Shown here in pieces: positions 8,152 to 17,560 of a stretch of DNA of 64,000 nt. This DNA comes from Paenibacillus lemnae. Its GTDB lineage: Bacteria > Bacillota > Bacilli > Paenibacillales > Paenibacillaceae. The DNA is taken from the NCBI RefSeq assembly GCF_012933385.1, contig NZ_JABBPN010000011.1:1-64000 (forward strand), in the 5' to 3' direction. The position numbers were made by a program, and so were the translations under genes. The number at the start of each line of letters is the position of its first letter. Position 1 is the stretch's first letter. The notes under the pieces were generated by a model. That model saw nothing but the letters and a program-made list of their open reading frames with translations, did not search any database and was not told the origin of the DNA.

Positions 8152-9918
8152 ATGATTATCAATCATAACATTGCGGCGCTGAACACTCACCGCCAACTGT
8201 CTGCAAACACTGCAAACACAAACAAGAATATTGAGAAGCTGTCTTCCGGTCTTCGCATCAACCGTGCTGGTGACGATGCTGCAGGTCTGGCAATCTCCGA
8301 AAAAATGCGCGGTCAGATCCGTGGTCTCGACCAAGCTTCCCGTAACGCTCAAGATGGTATCTCTTTGATCCAAACCGCTGAAGGTGCACTGAACGAAACG
8401 CACAGCATCCTGCAGCGTATGCGTGAAATCTCCAACCAATCTGCTAACGGAACGAACACCGATTCCGATCGTCAAGCTCTGCAAGACGAAATGAACCAGC
8501 TGACTTCCGAGATCAACCGTATTGGTAACACTACTGAGTTTAATACTCAGAAGCTGCTGAATGGTGGTATTGGATCTAGTGAAAGTAGTAAGATGACAAA
8601 GGCTGCTAGTGCATCGTTTGAAGTAGCAACAACTGCAACCAATTACAATGCATTTGCAGTTGCGGATATCGCAGACGCTGCTGATGCAAAAATCACAGTA
8701 GATGGTAGAACATTTAACCTTCAGTCTGTGTTTGAACAAGAATGGGCTAGTGATTACAAAGCTTCTGGTGGTGCCGGCGATATAGACGATTTTATCAATG
8801 AACTTAAGAATGTTACATCGGGTGGAGTCAAATTATCTGATGTAGTAAACATTGATAAAAATGCTGCAGGAGATTTAAAAATCACAGCTAAGTCTGAGGG
8901 AGCTAACAGCAAAATTTCTATTGATGCTGGGACAGGTACAGATGCAGATGCAGTTGCTAATATGTTCTCGGTAGACTCAGCTGCTAACCTTAACACAACT
9001 GGTTCAGGTGACGGTGTAGTGATTGGAACTCCCGCCACAATTGAACGAGCTGGTCTTCAAGCTGCGAATGATCTTTCATCTGACGTTACACTAGCTGCGA
9101 ACTCGACTTTTGAAATTAAGGTGGGAACTGAGAGTGCAGTAAAAATTGACTTAGGACCGGATGCAAAGACATATGACATCGATAACACTGATGATAATGT
9201 AGCAAATGCTGCGAGAGCTGATCTAGTTAAAGATTTAAATGCTGCTCTTCAAAAAGCTGGACTAGATGGAAAAGTTACAGCATCGCTTTCTGCTGATAAT
9301 GAAATTCAGTTTATTTCTGAAACAGGTAAAGACCTTGAATTAACTGATGGAACAGGAACGCCCCTAACTGGAATTGGATTTGCAACTGCTGACTTGACAG
9401 CTGTGAAAAACGTTGAGCAAGTAGTAGGCGCTGGCGCTCAAGGAACTGGTTTCTCCACTAAGTTCCAAATCGGCGCTAACACTGGCCAATCCATGTCCCT
9501 GAACATCAACGATGTTCGTTCTGCTGCACTGGGTATTACGGGTAATGCTGGTCAAGCTGGTTTCACGAAAGAAAACAGTGTAACCAACGGAACTAACGAC
9601 ATTAAAGCAGAAGCTGCTCTGAACATCTCGACACGTGAAGATGCTTCCAAAGCAATCGATGTTCTGGATAAAGCAACGTCCCTCGTTTCCAGCGAACGTG
9701 CTAAACTGGGTGCTGTACAAAACCGTCTGGAGCATACCATCAACAACCTGGGTACTGCTTCCGAGAACCTGACAGCTGCTGAGTCCCGTATCCGTGATGT
9801 GGACATGGCGAAAGAAATGATGGAGCAAACCAAGAACAACATCTTGGCTCAAGCTGCTCAAGCGATGCTGGCTCAAGCAAACCAACAGCCACAAGGCGTA
9901 CTTCAGCTGCTTCGTTAA
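8152..9918 (+). CDS. hag: Flagellin (Hag), with a long variable central domain
   Basis: Filament subunit exported through the flagellar secretion system. The N-terminus [19 protein letters not shown] and the C-terminus ending [13 protein letters not shown] are classic D0/D1 flagellin segments. At 588 residues it is almost twice the size of B. subtilis Hag (about 300): a central region of about residues 140-425 forms extra D2/D3 surface domains rich in Ala, Asp, Thr and Ser. The ends use C-ending, highly expressed codons, while the centre (about 8560-9420) is more AT-rich with T/A-ending codons, suggesting a mosaic gene. Ser/Thr-rich exposed domains are possible glycosylation targets. It has a SigD promoter and its own terminator. 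Confidence 0.97.
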   Translation: MIINHNIAALNTHRQLSANTANTNKNIEKLSSGLRINRAGDDAAGLAISEKMRGQIRGLDQASRNAQDGISLIQTAEGALNETHSILQRMREISNQSANGTNTDSDRQALQDEMNQLTSEINRIGNTTEFNTQKLLNGGIGSSESSKMTKAASASFEVATTATNYNAFAVADIADAADAKITVDGRTFNLQSVFEQEWASDYKASGGAGDIDDFINELKNVTSGGVKLSDVVNIDKNAAGDLKITAKSEGANSKISIDAGTGTDADAVANMFSVDSAANLNTTGSGDGVVIGTPATIERAGLQAANDLSSDVTLAANSTFEIKVGTESAVKIDLGPDAKTYDIDNTDDNVANAARADLVKDLNAALQKAGLDGKVTASLSADNEIQFISETGKDLELTDGTGTPLTGIGFATADLTAVKNVEQVVGAGAQGTGFSTKFQIGANTGQSMSLNINDVRSAALGITGNAGQAGFTKENSVTNGTNDIKAEAALNISTREDASKAIDVLDKATSLVSSERAKLGAVQNRLEHTINNLGTASENLTAAESRIRDVDMAKEMMEQTKNNILAQAAQAMLAQANQQPQGVLQLLR

Positions 9919-9937
9919 TATTATCTTATCTAATAGA

Positions 9938-9966
9938 AGTCCTGGGCATTTTGCCTGGGGCTTTTT
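9938..9966 (+). terminator. Terminator of hag
   Basis: AGTCCTGGGCA pairs with TGCCTGGGGCT over 11 positions (some G-U) with a 3-base loop, followed by TTTTT at 9962-9966. Confidence 0.85.
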
Positions 9967-9988
9967 CTATTTATCTTTATGCAGATCC

Positions 9989-10016
9989 TAAACAAAAGAC
10001 AGAAGACAGCCGATAT
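9989..10016 (+). promoter_or_regulatory. SigD promoter of flaG-fliD-fliS
   Basis: TAAA (9989-9992), 16-base spacer, perfect GCCGATAT (10009-10016). It lies 40 bp before the flaG start and just after the hag terminator. Confidence 0.8.
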
Positions 10017-10055
10017 ATAGGTATACATTGAATATGTCCGTTGGAGGTAGAAGGA

Positions 10056-10442
10056 ATGGAGATCAAGTTTTCGGTTTCTTCCAGCACATTGTCATCATCA
10101 CCGGGTCAGTCTCAGGGGGCTTCGATTGGAGAGAGCACTGCTCAACATTTAGCTTCAACGATTAAGAATGCACAGGATGCCGCTGACAAACAGCAGCAAG
10201 GCGTTAAACTATCGGTAGGTGAAGAACACCTCATCAAAACAATAGATCGGGCTCTCAAATCGTTACAAGGACCCGAGACGACGCTAGATATCAGCATACA
10301 TGAGAAGACCCATGAGATTATGGTCAAGGTGTTAAACAAAGATACCGGCGAGGTTATTCGGGAAGTTCCGCCAGAGCGAACACTGGATCTAGTCGCTAGT
10401 ATGATGGAGATCGCGGGAATCTTGATCGATGAAAAGGCATAA
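10056..10442 (+). CDS. flaG: FlaG family protein
   Basis: Small protein encoded before fliD in many flagellar loci; it influences filament length in some bacteria. The 128-residue product has a flexible Ser/Gln-rich N-terminus and the conserved C-terminal FlaG domain with EIMVKVLNKDTGEVIREVPPE and a closing hydrophobic helix. ATG 10056 has GGAGG 8 bases upstream; a TTG at 10041 in the same frame overlaps that site and is not the start. It ends 17 bp before fliD. Confidence 0.92.
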   Translation: MEIKFSVSSSTLSSSPGQSQGASIGESTAQHLASTIKNAQDAADKQQQGVKLSVGEEHLIKTIDRALKSLQGPETTLDISIHEKTHEIMVKVLNKDTGEVIREVPPERTLDLVASMMEIAGILIDEKA

Positions 10443-10459
10443 CTGAAGGAGGGAAATGC

Positions 10460-12016
10460 ATGCGGATTACAGGCTTTTCAGGTATGGACATTGACAGCAT
10501 GGTCAGGTCATTAATGACAGCCAAGCGTGTACCGCTGGACAAGCTGAACCAGCAGAAACAACTGCTCCAATGGACTCGTGATAGCTACCGAGAAATGAAC
10601 AGCAAGATCATTGATTTTCGAAACAATAAACTTTTAAAATATGGAACCTCCGCCGAGATGAACACACAAAAGGCAGTATTGTCAGGCAATACAGAGGCTG
10701 TGAGAGTGGACGCTACAGTGGATGCTAACGGAGTGCCTATGTCTGTGTCGGTTGCCAGACTGGCCGAGAAGTCCAGAATGCAAAGTGCCCCATTGCAGAC
10801 AGCCGTAATTCCGGCAGATGGATCTACGGCTGAAGTTCCTGCCAAGCCGGCCAGTCTCACAACCACGCTAAGTGCATTTTATGGGACAGATGCGCCGGAT
10901 GAGTTCGAGATGAATATAAACAACACCAAGATCACTTTCAGTAAGAATGATTCCATTAGTACCGTAATCGGCAAAATTAACAATGATAAGACTGCTAACG
11001 TCAAGGCTGTGTTTGATGAATTGAGCGGCAAATTCACCATAACTGCGAAAGAGTACGGCACTGACCTAAAGCTTGCAGAAGGAAAAGCACAGTCATTTCT
11101 TAGTCTGATTGGTTTGAACGGTGACGATATTCAGACTGCCAAACAGGGCGGTATCTTTGTAAAGAATACAAGTACGGGAGAAGAAAAATATTACGATACT
11201 AAAGACAACACGGTATTAGTGAACGGTATGAGAATCACAGCCCTAGCCCTTACCATGGATCCACCCGCTGAAGGAACGAGTCCCGAGAACATCATTCGTA
11301 CATCGGATAAACCTGCAACTATTACCACCGAGACCGATTCACAAAAAGCTGTAGACACGATCAAGGCCTTTATCGATGACTATAATTCCATGCTAGAGTT
11401 ATTTAATAACAAGGTCGGAGAAGAGAAGTATCGTAACTTTCAGCCGCTCACGGACGAGCAGCGCAAGGAAATGAGCGAAAGTGATATCAAGCTTTGGGAA
11501 GGGAAAGCGAAGAGCGGTCTTCATAAGAATGACGAGATATTGCGCAGTGCATTGACATCCATGAGGTTCACAATTACATCAGCTCTTGGAGATTTGTCGT
11601 CTTACGGAATTACAACCGGTCAATATTTTGAGAACGGAAAGCTGAAGCTGGATGAAACGAAACTTAAATCCGCCATCGCAGAAAATCCGCAGCGGATCAT
11701 AGATGTATTCCAGGGACCGTCCAGTGCGCCAACTACAGGAATTCTAGACAAACTTGCTGCAGAGATGAATAGAACTTTGGATAAATTAGTAGAAAAAGCA
11801 GGAACTAGTAAGTTCTCAGCAGATGCAAACAGTTTATTCAGACCTGAAAGTATGATGGGTAAGCAGTTGAAGGATTTTGATAAACGCATTTTTGATATGT
11901 CTGCTCGCCTTACACGCATGGAAACTGCATATTATCGTCAATTCACAGCGATGGAAACCGCTATGAGCAGATTTGAATCCCAGTCGTCCAGCCTAGCGAA
12001 CTATTTCCAAAAATAA
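10460..12016 (+). CDS. fliD: Filament cap protein FliD (HAP2)
   Basis: Caps the filament tip and helps each flagellin fold into place. N-terminal MRITGFSGMDIDSMVRSLM and the coiled C-terminus (RIFDMSARLTRMETAYYRQF) are typical of FliD N and C domains. 518 residues, normal. AAGGAGGG precedes the start. It is followed 19 bp later by fliS. Confidence 0.96.
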   Translation: MRITGFSGMDIDSMVRSLMTAKRVPLDKLNQQKQLLQWTRDSYREMNSKIIDFRNNKLLKYGTSAEMNTQKAVLSGNTEAVRVDATVDANGVPMSVSVARLAEKSRMQSAPLQTAVIPADGSTAEVPAKPASLTTTLSAFYGTDAPDEFEMNINNTKITFSKNDSISTVIGKINNDKTANVKAVFDELSGKFTITAKEYGTDLKLAEGKAQSFLSLIGLNGDDIQTAKQGGIFVKNTSTGEEKYYDTKDNTVLVNGMRITALALTMDPPAEGTSPENIIRTSDKPATITTETDSQKAVDTIKAFIDDYNSMLELFNNKVGEEKYRNFQPLTDEQRKEMSESDIKLWEGKAKSGLHKNDEILRSALTSMRFTITSALGDLSSYGITTGQYFENGKLKLDETKLKSAIAENPQRIIDVFQGPSSAPTTGILDKLAAEMNRTLDKLVEKAGTSKFSADANSLFRPESMMGKQLKDFDKRIFDMSARLTRMETAYYRQFTAMETAMSRFESQSSSLANYFQK

Positions 12017-12035
12017 GTGAAGGATGGGATCCTGA

Positions 12036-12455
12036 ATGATAACTTCACCCTATGATAAATACCGTCAATCTTCTGTAAAGACTGCTGCACCCGAGCATCT
12101 GGTTGTGATGCTATATGATGGTGCCATTCGATTTATACGAACCGCTATGCAAGGTTTGGAGTCGAGCGATGTCACGAAATCCAATCTTCATTTTGGCAAA
12201 GCCCAGACTATCATCAGTGAGTTGATGTCCACGCTGGACCAATCCTATGATGTATCCAAAAATCTCTACGTACTCTACGAATATACTAATTTTCTGCTGA
12301 TCGAAGCGAATATCAAGAAAGACAAAGCTAAGGCAGAGGAAGCACTGGGATATCTGGTAGAACTGCGGGAGACCTGGGTAGAAGCCTCCAAGATTGCAGG
12401 ATCTCAAGCACAGAAGACAGCTTCGATCGGCTCTGGTGAAGCCATCCATGGATAG
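12036..12455 (+). CDS. fliS: Flagellin export chaperone FliS
   Basis: Binds the C-terminal part of newly made flagellin and keeps it unpolymerised until export. The 139-residue protein shows YRQSSVKTAAPEHLVVMLYDGAIRFI near the N-terminus and LYEYTNFLLIEANIKKD in the middle, both hallmarks. Its last codons overlap the start of the next gene by 8 bp (ATGGATAG). Confidence 0.96.
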   Translation: MITSPYDKYRQSSVKTAAPEHLVVMLYDGAIRFIRTAMQGLESSDVTKSNLHFGKAQTIISELMSTLDQSYDVSKNLYVLYEYTNFLLIEANIKKDKAKAEEALGYLVELRETWVEASKIAGSQAQKTASIGSGEAIHG

Positions 12456-12813
12456 CGGTAGCATGACGATCCATGAACTGGATATGTGCATCTCGGAGCT
12501 GAAGCAGGAGACGGAGCGGGTCATAAGCGGATTGGCTGCAATGTCGTATGAGGAATTGGAAGTGTTTGTGGAGCACAGAGAGCAGCTGGTGAAACAGCTT
12601 GGGGAGTTAGCGGCTCAGACCCCGCCAAATACTGAGCAGCAAAGTCAAGTCCAGCAGATTCTCCAGCATGATGCTGCCATCCGAGCCCGCATGAATGCTC
12701 TCTGCTTGGAAGCCCAGGACTGGATCCGTCAACGGAACCAGGCTAAAGCTCAGCGCAGTGCCTATGAGGGATACGGGGTTACGGACAGCATTCTTATGGA
12801 TCGTAAGAAATAG
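12448..12813 (+). CDS. FliT-like flagellar chaperone candidate
   Basis: A 121-residue, strongly helical, Gln/Glu-rich protein after fliS, the position of fliT in Bacillus; FliT acts as chaperone for FliD. Sequence alone is weak evidence because FliT proteins are very divergent. The start is taken at ATG 12448, which overlaps the fliS stop; ATG 12463 is also possible and neither has a strong ribosome site. A terminator follows. Confidence 0.65.
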   Translation: MDSGSMTIHELDMCISELKQETERVISGLAAMSYEELEVFVEHREQLVKQLGELAAQTPPNTEQQSQVQQILQHDAAIRARMNALCLEAQDWIRQRNQAKAQRSAYEGYGVTDSILMDRKK

Positions 12814-12829
12814 AATAGATACATTGAAT

Positions 12830-12870
12830 AAAGCTGTCACTCGACATGTAAGAGTGATAGCTTTTATTTT
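12830..12870 (+). terminator. Terminator at the end of the flaG-fliD-fliS-fliT operon
   Basis: AAAGCTGTCACTC (12830-12842) pairs fully, with one G-U, with GAGTGATAGCTTT (12852-12864), followed by TATTTT. Confidence 0.85.
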
Positions 12871-13041
12871 AATTTCAAAATTCAATTAAACTTTTCCTGG
12901 ATTAACCATAGCAATATATGGTAGAATGAGTCGGTAGAACCAGGTCTGAAAGACTAGTTATTGTCGAGAGATATCATTTTATCGAAGAACTTGTAGACTT
13001 GGATTCCTATAACAATTAGAGAAGCACTCGAGGAGGCTAAC

Positions 13042-16000
13042 ATGGGAAAGAAAACTCATGGTACAGTAGCAGGACTGTTGGGATTAAGTATGATGCTGGG
13101 GAATATTGGAGGTGTTCAAGCACAATATGCTAAAGACATCTCAGGACATTGGGCTGAACAGAAAATCCAGAAATGGCTGGATGCTGAATATTTGACCGGT
13201 TATCAGGACGGAAGCTTCAAACCCAATCAAACAGTCACACGCGCAGAATTTGTAGCAATGATTAACCGTCTCTTCGGATACAGCGAACAAGCGGAGATCA
13301 GCTATAAGGATCTTGCGAAACAGAACTGGGCTTACAAAGATATTGCAGCTGCTGTACAAGCAGGATACGTTCAAGGATATGAAAATAATACAATTCGTCC
13401 TAACTCTCCCGTAACACGGCAAGAAGCTGCTGTTATCGTAGCGAACATACTGGGAGTTAACCCGGTGGATAACGGTATATTAGGTCAGTTCTCTGATGCA
13501 GGTCAAGTTGCATCTTGGAGCAAAACCGCCGTTACATCCGTGATTGAGAACAACGTAATGCAGGGGTATCCGAATCGAACATTTGCACCTAAAAAATTGC
13601 TCACACGAGCAGAGGCAGTCATGCTGATCGATACTGCTAAGTTTAAATATGACGAACTGAAAACAGTTACATATGATACTGCTGGAACCTTCGGTCCTGA
13701 AGAGGGCCAAGATGTTATTGAAGGGAACGTGATTATCTCAACAGCTGGCGTGATCTTAAAGAACGTCGAAATCAAAGGCAGTCTTACCCTTGCTGAGGGA
13801 ATCGGTGAAGGCGATGTCACAATTCAAAATGTAAAAGTCCACGGAGATACTAATGTGCAAGGCGGGGGCGCTAACTCGATTCACCTGGTGGACTCCGTGC
13901 TCGTGAATGTCATTGTAAACAAGAAAGACGGAAGTGTGCGTATCGTTGCTCAAGGATCTACGCAAGCGGACAATGTCATCGTACAATCCGCGGTGAAGCT
14001 TGAAGAGATCGATGCTACCGGTGTCGGATTTACAGATGTTCAATTGGCCAAAGAGCTGTCAGTGAACGCCCAAGTTGTGCTAAATGGTACCTTTGATGAT
14101 GTCGACATTGCAGCCGCATCGATCTCGGTACAGCTGGAACGCGGTGCGATTAGCACCCTGAACGTTCAAGAATCTGCTGGCGGCACTTCGGTTACATTGT
14201 CCAGTGGTTCGAATGTAATTAAGCTTGTGCTGGATGCCGTAGCTAAGCTGCTGGGAACTGGTACTATTTCCACTGCAGTGGTGAATGATGGAGCACAAGA
14301 TTCCGAATTTGCCAAAGCTCCAAACAACCTTGAAGGCCCACAAAAGGACGCTGTGAAGGTTCCGCCTGCAGCACCTCCTGTATCAACCGGTGGCGGCAGC
14401 GGAGGATCCTCTGGAGGAGGGTCCGGTGAAACACCAACTCCACCATCCGCCGATCAAGTAGCGGCCAATAGCGTGACAAATAAAATTGCTGCGCTGCCTG
14501 CTGTAGACAATCTGACGCTAGCTGATGAAGCTAGAGTTAATGATGCTAAGGGTGCATTTGATGCGTTGACCACTGCGCAACAGAATCTGATTAGTGGTGT
14601 AAACAAATCGAAACTAAGTCAATCAGTAGCTAAAATTGCAGAGTTAAAAGCAGATTTGGAAGAACAGCAGACGCCAAAACTAGTAATTGATGACTATGTA
14701 ACCTATCAGGTAGAGAAAAGTGGAACCACCTATAAGGGTGTCCAAGTACGGATGATCCTGAGTGATGAAGAGAAAGCGAAGATCCAGGACAACGATGTAG
14801 TACGAGTGACGTTGATGAAGGATCAAGAGGAGTTGGCGACCAGCACCCTGAATGCATCAACGGCAGAAGAAATTAAAGGGAAGTTCGGGAATACATTTGA
14901 CGAGGTGGGCGGTTATGGCTCGACGCTGTTTGCACCAAATCAAGTATACCCATCTGGCAGCTGGACGACCGAATGGAATAAGCCGTTGATTACAGCTGAG
15001 GACAAACCGACAGGTGCGAAAGTCGAAATTCTGCGCGGTGGGAAAGTCATCTCCATTGTAAATACAACGGAAGCGCTGAACGAGACATTTACAGATGGTA
15101 CAAGTCAGTCGGCGTTTACGTGGGGCAGCATCATAGAAGAACAGACACCAAAACCAATGATTAAAGATTATGTGACGTATGCCGTAACTAAGGAAGAAGG
15201 CATATACAAGGGTGTCCAAGTACGGATGATCTTGAGTGACGAGGAGAAGGACAAACTTCGGGACAATGACAAAGTTGTGGTGTCGCTCATGAAAGATGAC
15301 GAAGTGCTGGCGACCAGCACATTGAATGCGGAAAAGGCAGATGGTATCAGAGAGAAGTTTGAAAACGAGTATGCCGGCGAGGGAGGATATGGTTCAACAC
15401 TGTTTGCACCAAATCAAGTATACCCATCTGGCAGCTGGACGACTGAATGGACAAAGTCATTGATTACAGCTAATGACAAACCGACAGGTGTCAAAGTCGA
15501 AATTTTGCGCGGGGAAATAGCCATTTCTAGCGTAACCCGAGATGAAGCGTTAAACGATACATTCACCGACGATTTAAGCTCGACTTCTTTTACATGGGAC
15601 AGTATTATTGATGAAGTCTTTAGCCTAAAACCAGTCATTGCTGACTATGTAACATATGCCGTAGCTAAGGAAGAAGGCATATACAAGGGTGTCCAAGTGC
15701 GGATGATTCTAAGCGATGAAGAAAAGGCCAAGATTCAGAAAGACGACAAAGTTGTCGTTTCTCTCTTGAAAGATGACGAAGTGCTGGCGACCAGCACCCT
15801 GAATGCTTCGACGGCAGCAGATATCAGAAAGAAGTTTGAAAATGAGTTTGCCGGCGAGGGCGGATACGGCTCAACGCTGTTTGCACCAAATCAAGTGTAC
15901 CCATCTGACAGCTGGACGACCGCATGGAATAAACCGTTGATTACAGCTGAGGACAAACCGACAGGTGCGAAAGTCGAAATTCTGCGCGGTGGGAAAGTCA

Positions 16001-16593
16001 TCTCCATTGTAAATACAACGGGAGCGCTGAACGAGACATTCACTGATGGTACAAGTCAGTCGGCGTTTACATGGGACAGGATTATAGAAGAACAGACACC
16101 GAAGCCAGAAATTGCTGACTATGTAACCTATACCGTAACTAAGGAAGAAAGCATATATAAAGGTGTTCAAGTACGGATGATCCTGAGTGAGGAAGAGAAA
16201 GTCAAAATCCAGGACAACGATAAAGTTATGGTATCCCTCATGAAGGATGGCGAGGTACTGGCGACTAGCACCCTGAAAGCTTCGATGGCAGAAGATATCA
16301 GAGGGAAGTTCATGAATATATTTGATGGCGTAGGCGGTTACGGTTCGACACTGTTTGCACCAAATCAAGTGTACCCATCTGGCAGCTGGACGACCGTATG
16401 GAAGCAACCGTTGATTACAGCTGATGACAAACCGACAGGTGTCAAAGTCGAAATTCTGCGCGGGAATCAGATCATCTCCATTGTAAATACAGCGGGAGTG
16501 CTGAACGAGACATTTACTGATGGTACAAGCTCGACTCCACTTACGTGGACCAGTATTTTTGAGACAGACGTAGTAGATAACGAGATTGAATAA
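13042..16593 (+). CDS. Secreted S-layer-homology (SLH) protein with four long tandem repeats
   Basis: Cell-surface protein of 1183 residues. A signal peptide (about residues 1-28, cleaved near VQAQYA) is followed by three SLH domains (about 30-200: SGHWAEQKIQKWL, YQDGSFKPNQTVTRAEFV, GYPNRTFAPKKLLTRAEAV), which usually bind pyruvylated cell-wall polymer. Next comes a beta-rich region (about 215-430), a Gly/Ser linker (about 448-465), a helical FIVAR-like segment with LTTAQQNLI, and then four repeats of about 158 codons (from about 14671, 15144, 15623 and 16096). The repeats share near-identical blocks at the DNA level. Function of the repeats is unknown. It lies alone between two terminators. 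Confidence 0.9.
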   Translation: MGKKTHGTVAGLLGLSMMLGNIGGVQAQYAKDISGHWAEQKIQKWLDAEYLTGYQDGSFKPNQTVTRAEFVAMINRLFGYSEQAEISYKDLAKQNWAYKDIAAAVQAGYVQGYENNTIRPNSPVTRQEAAVIVANILGVNPVDNGILGQFSDAGQVASWSKTAVTSVIENNVMQGYPNRTFAPKKLLTRAEAVMLIDTAKFKYDELKTVTYDTAGTFGPEEGQDVIEGNVIISTAGVILKNVEIKGSLTLAEGIGEGDVTIQNVKVHGDTNVQGGGANSIHLVDSVLVNVIVNKKDGSVRIVAQGSTQADNVIVQSAVKLEEIDATGVGFTDVQLAKELSVNAQVVLNGTFDDVDIAAASISVQLERGAISTLNVQESAGGTSVTLSSGSNVIKLVLDAVAKLLGTGTISTAVVNDGAQDSEFAKAPNNLEGPQKDAVKVPPAAPPVSTGGGSGGSSGGGSGETPTPPSADQVAANSVTNKIAALPAVDNLTLADEARVNDAKGAFDALTTAQQNLISGVNKSKLSQSVAKIAELKADLEEQQTPKLVIDDYVTYQVEKSGTTYKGVQVRMILSDEEKAKIQDNDVVRVTLMKDQEELATSTLNASTAEEIKGKFGNTFDEVGGYGSTLFAPNQVYPSGSWTTEWNKPLITAEDKPTGAKVEILRGGKVISIVNTTEALNETFTDGTSQSAFTWGSIIEEQTPKPMIKDYVTYAVTKEEGIYKGVQVRMILSDEEKDKLRDNDKVVVSLMKDDEVLATSTLNAEKADGIREKFENEYAGEGGYGSTLFAPNQVYPSGSWTTEWTKSLITANDKPTGVKVEILRGEIAISSVTRDEALNDTFTDDLSSTSFTWDSIIDEVFSLKPVIADYVTYAVAKEEGIYKGVQVRMILSDEEKAKIQKDDKVVVSLLKDDEVLATSTLNASTAADIRKKFENEFAGEGGYGSTLFAPNQVYPSDSWTTAWNKPLITAEDKPTGAKVEILRGGKVISIVNTTGALNETFTDGTSQSAFTWDRIIEEQTPKPEIADYVTYTVTKEESIYKGVQVRMILSEEEKVKIQDNDKVMVSLMKDGEVLATSTLKASMAEDIRGKFMNIFDGVGGYGSTLFAPNQVYPSGSWTTVWKQPLITADDKPTGVKVEILRGNQIISIVNTAGVLNETFTDGTSSTPLTWTSIFETDVVDNEIE
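14671..16560 (+). repeat. Four tandem coding repeats of about 474-477 bp in the SLH gene
   Basis: The same block, TTTGCACCAAATCAAGT followed by a CCATCTG and AGCTGGACGAC stretch, occurs near 14930, 15404, 15881 and 16355, giving periods of 474, 477 and 474 bp (158, 159 and 158 codons). A second block encoding KGVQVRMILS is also repeated four times. High DNA identity in blocks suggests recent duplication or gene conversion. Confidence 0.9.
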
Positions 16594-16607
16594 TATGAAC
16601 TAAAATC

Positions 16608-16656
16608 ATCGCCCGGCAGCTTTTTATAAAAAATAGAGCTGCTGGGCGATTTTTTC
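16608..16656 (+). terminator. Terminator of the SLH gene
   Basis: ATCGCCCGGCAGCT (16608-16621) pairs over 14 positions with AGCTGCTGGGCGAT (16637-16650), followed by a run of six T. Confidence 0.9.
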
Positions 16657-16761
16657 AAATTACAGTTAATCTTCTTCACCCCTGTTTCACCCCCTCCCCT
16701 TCTGGGTAAGTACCCAATGACAGCCTTTTCATTTCTGACGCTCTCCCTGCATTTGTCCAGA

Positions 16762-16791
16762 TTGACAATGGATATCTCTGGGTGATATAGT
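16762..16791 (+). promoter_or_regulatory. SigA promoter of the cold-shock gene
   Basis: TTGACA (16762-16767), 18-base spacer, TATAGT (16786-16791). It predicts a leader of about 50 nt, shorter than the long leaders of classic cspA-type mRNAs. Confidence 0.6.
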
Positions 16792-16847
16792 CGGAAATGT
16801 GGACAGTGTTGTCACACTTTATTTGATGATGAAGGGAATGTTAGTGC

Positions 16848-17045
16848 ATGCAAGGTAAAGTTAAATGGTTCAACGCTGAGAAGGGTTATGGTTTCATCGA
16901 AACAGAAGATGGCGGCGACGTATTCGTACATTTCTCCGCAATCCAGTCCGAAGGTTTCAAGACCCTTGAAGAAGGACAAGACGTTGAGTTTGAAATCGTT
17001 GAAGGCGCACGCGGACCGCAAGCAGCTAACGTAATCAGATTATAA
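16848..17045 (+). CDS. Cold-shock protein (CspA/CspB family)
   Basis: Single-stranded nucleic acid-binding RNA chaperone of 65 residues. Both RNA-binding motifs are intact: KGYGFIE (RNP1) and VFVHF (RNP2). The start follows a weak ribosome site (GAAGGGAATG). Its last 15 codons and the following 55 bp are the source of the 107-bp direct repeat whose second copy is at 31757. Its current terminator is a very long hairpin at 17108. Confidence 0.97.
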   Translation: MQGKVKWFNAEKGYGFIETEDGGDVFVHFSAIQSEGFKTLEEGQDVEFEIVEGARGPQAANVIRL

Positions 17046-17104
17046 TCATCCGGCTCTAGCCGACCTACATAGCACGGTATTGATGGTTAACAACTGAAGA
17101 ATCG
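16998..17104 (+). repeat. Left copy of 107-bp direct repeat (csp 3' end and downstream)
   Basis: Matches 31757-31863 at 105 of 107 positions, offset exactly 14,759 bp (differences at 17056/31815 and 17101/31860). It spans the end of the csp gene and about 55 bp after it. The two copies bracket the whole glycan cluster. Confidence 0.95.
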
Positions 17105-17107
17105 CTT

Positions 17108-17153
17108 AGCACAAATAAAGACCTTGGGATTACCCAAGGTCTTTATTTGTGCT
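17108..17153. terminator. Very long perfect hairpin after csp
   Basis: A perfect 21-bp inverted repeat (17108-17128 with 17133-17153) and a 4-base loop. A and T tracts inside the arms make it usable in both directions. It is not shared with the right-hand repeat copy, which has a different terminator. Confidence 0.8.
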
Positions 17154-17560
17154 GCCCTATGGTATTGCTACCATTATATTTACATGAATATACTGCGGGT
17201 CACACTTACATGCATATTGCCGTGTGCAATTATGAAATTCACACTGGAGTATAAATCATACTCCAAGATTTGTTTATATAGTAATTTAGGTTTTTTAATA
17301 ATAAAGTCCTATAATTTGTAGAATATATTTACATTAATAAGAGTCTATTTCCTGTTATGAGTCCTAGACTTCTGGTACTATTAAATGGATGATACTTACA
17401 ATATATTTACAAAAATCTACATATTACGAGGCGGGATGATTTGCGGAAGTGACGACTATAAGGTAGATAAAGGCTGATCTAAGACTTTAATATAGGTTGT
17501 TAGAAGCTGTTAAAGAATATGAAGGGAAACGGCTAATGAAGATGTTGGGAGGCATAATCT
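17154..17560. other. AT-rich 400-bp upstream region of the glycan operon
   Basis: No credible gene. It holds a palindrome GGAGTAT-N5-ATACTCC (17246-17264), two copies of an AATATATTTACA block (near 17323 and 17400), and a promoter candidate TTGCGG (17441-17446), 17-base spacer, TAGATA (17464-17469). The base composition is clearly more AT-rich than the flanking flagellar genes. The palindrome could be an operator; this is inference. Confidence 0.5.
17441..17469 (+). promoter_or_regulatory. Weak SigA-type promoter candidate for the glycan operon
   Basis: TTGCGG, 17-base spacer, TAGATA. Placed 90 bp before the first gene; not an excellent match and other AT-rich hexamers nearby are possible. 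Confidence 0.3.

Noticed and set aside
14671..16560. Tandem repeats considered as a CRISPR-like array
   Set aside because: Period of 474-477 bp, in frame and coding; not CRISPR.
17124..17321. 65-codon reading frame after csp
   Set aside because: Begins inside the 21-bp terminator hairpin, has no ribosome site and an odd AT-rich composition.
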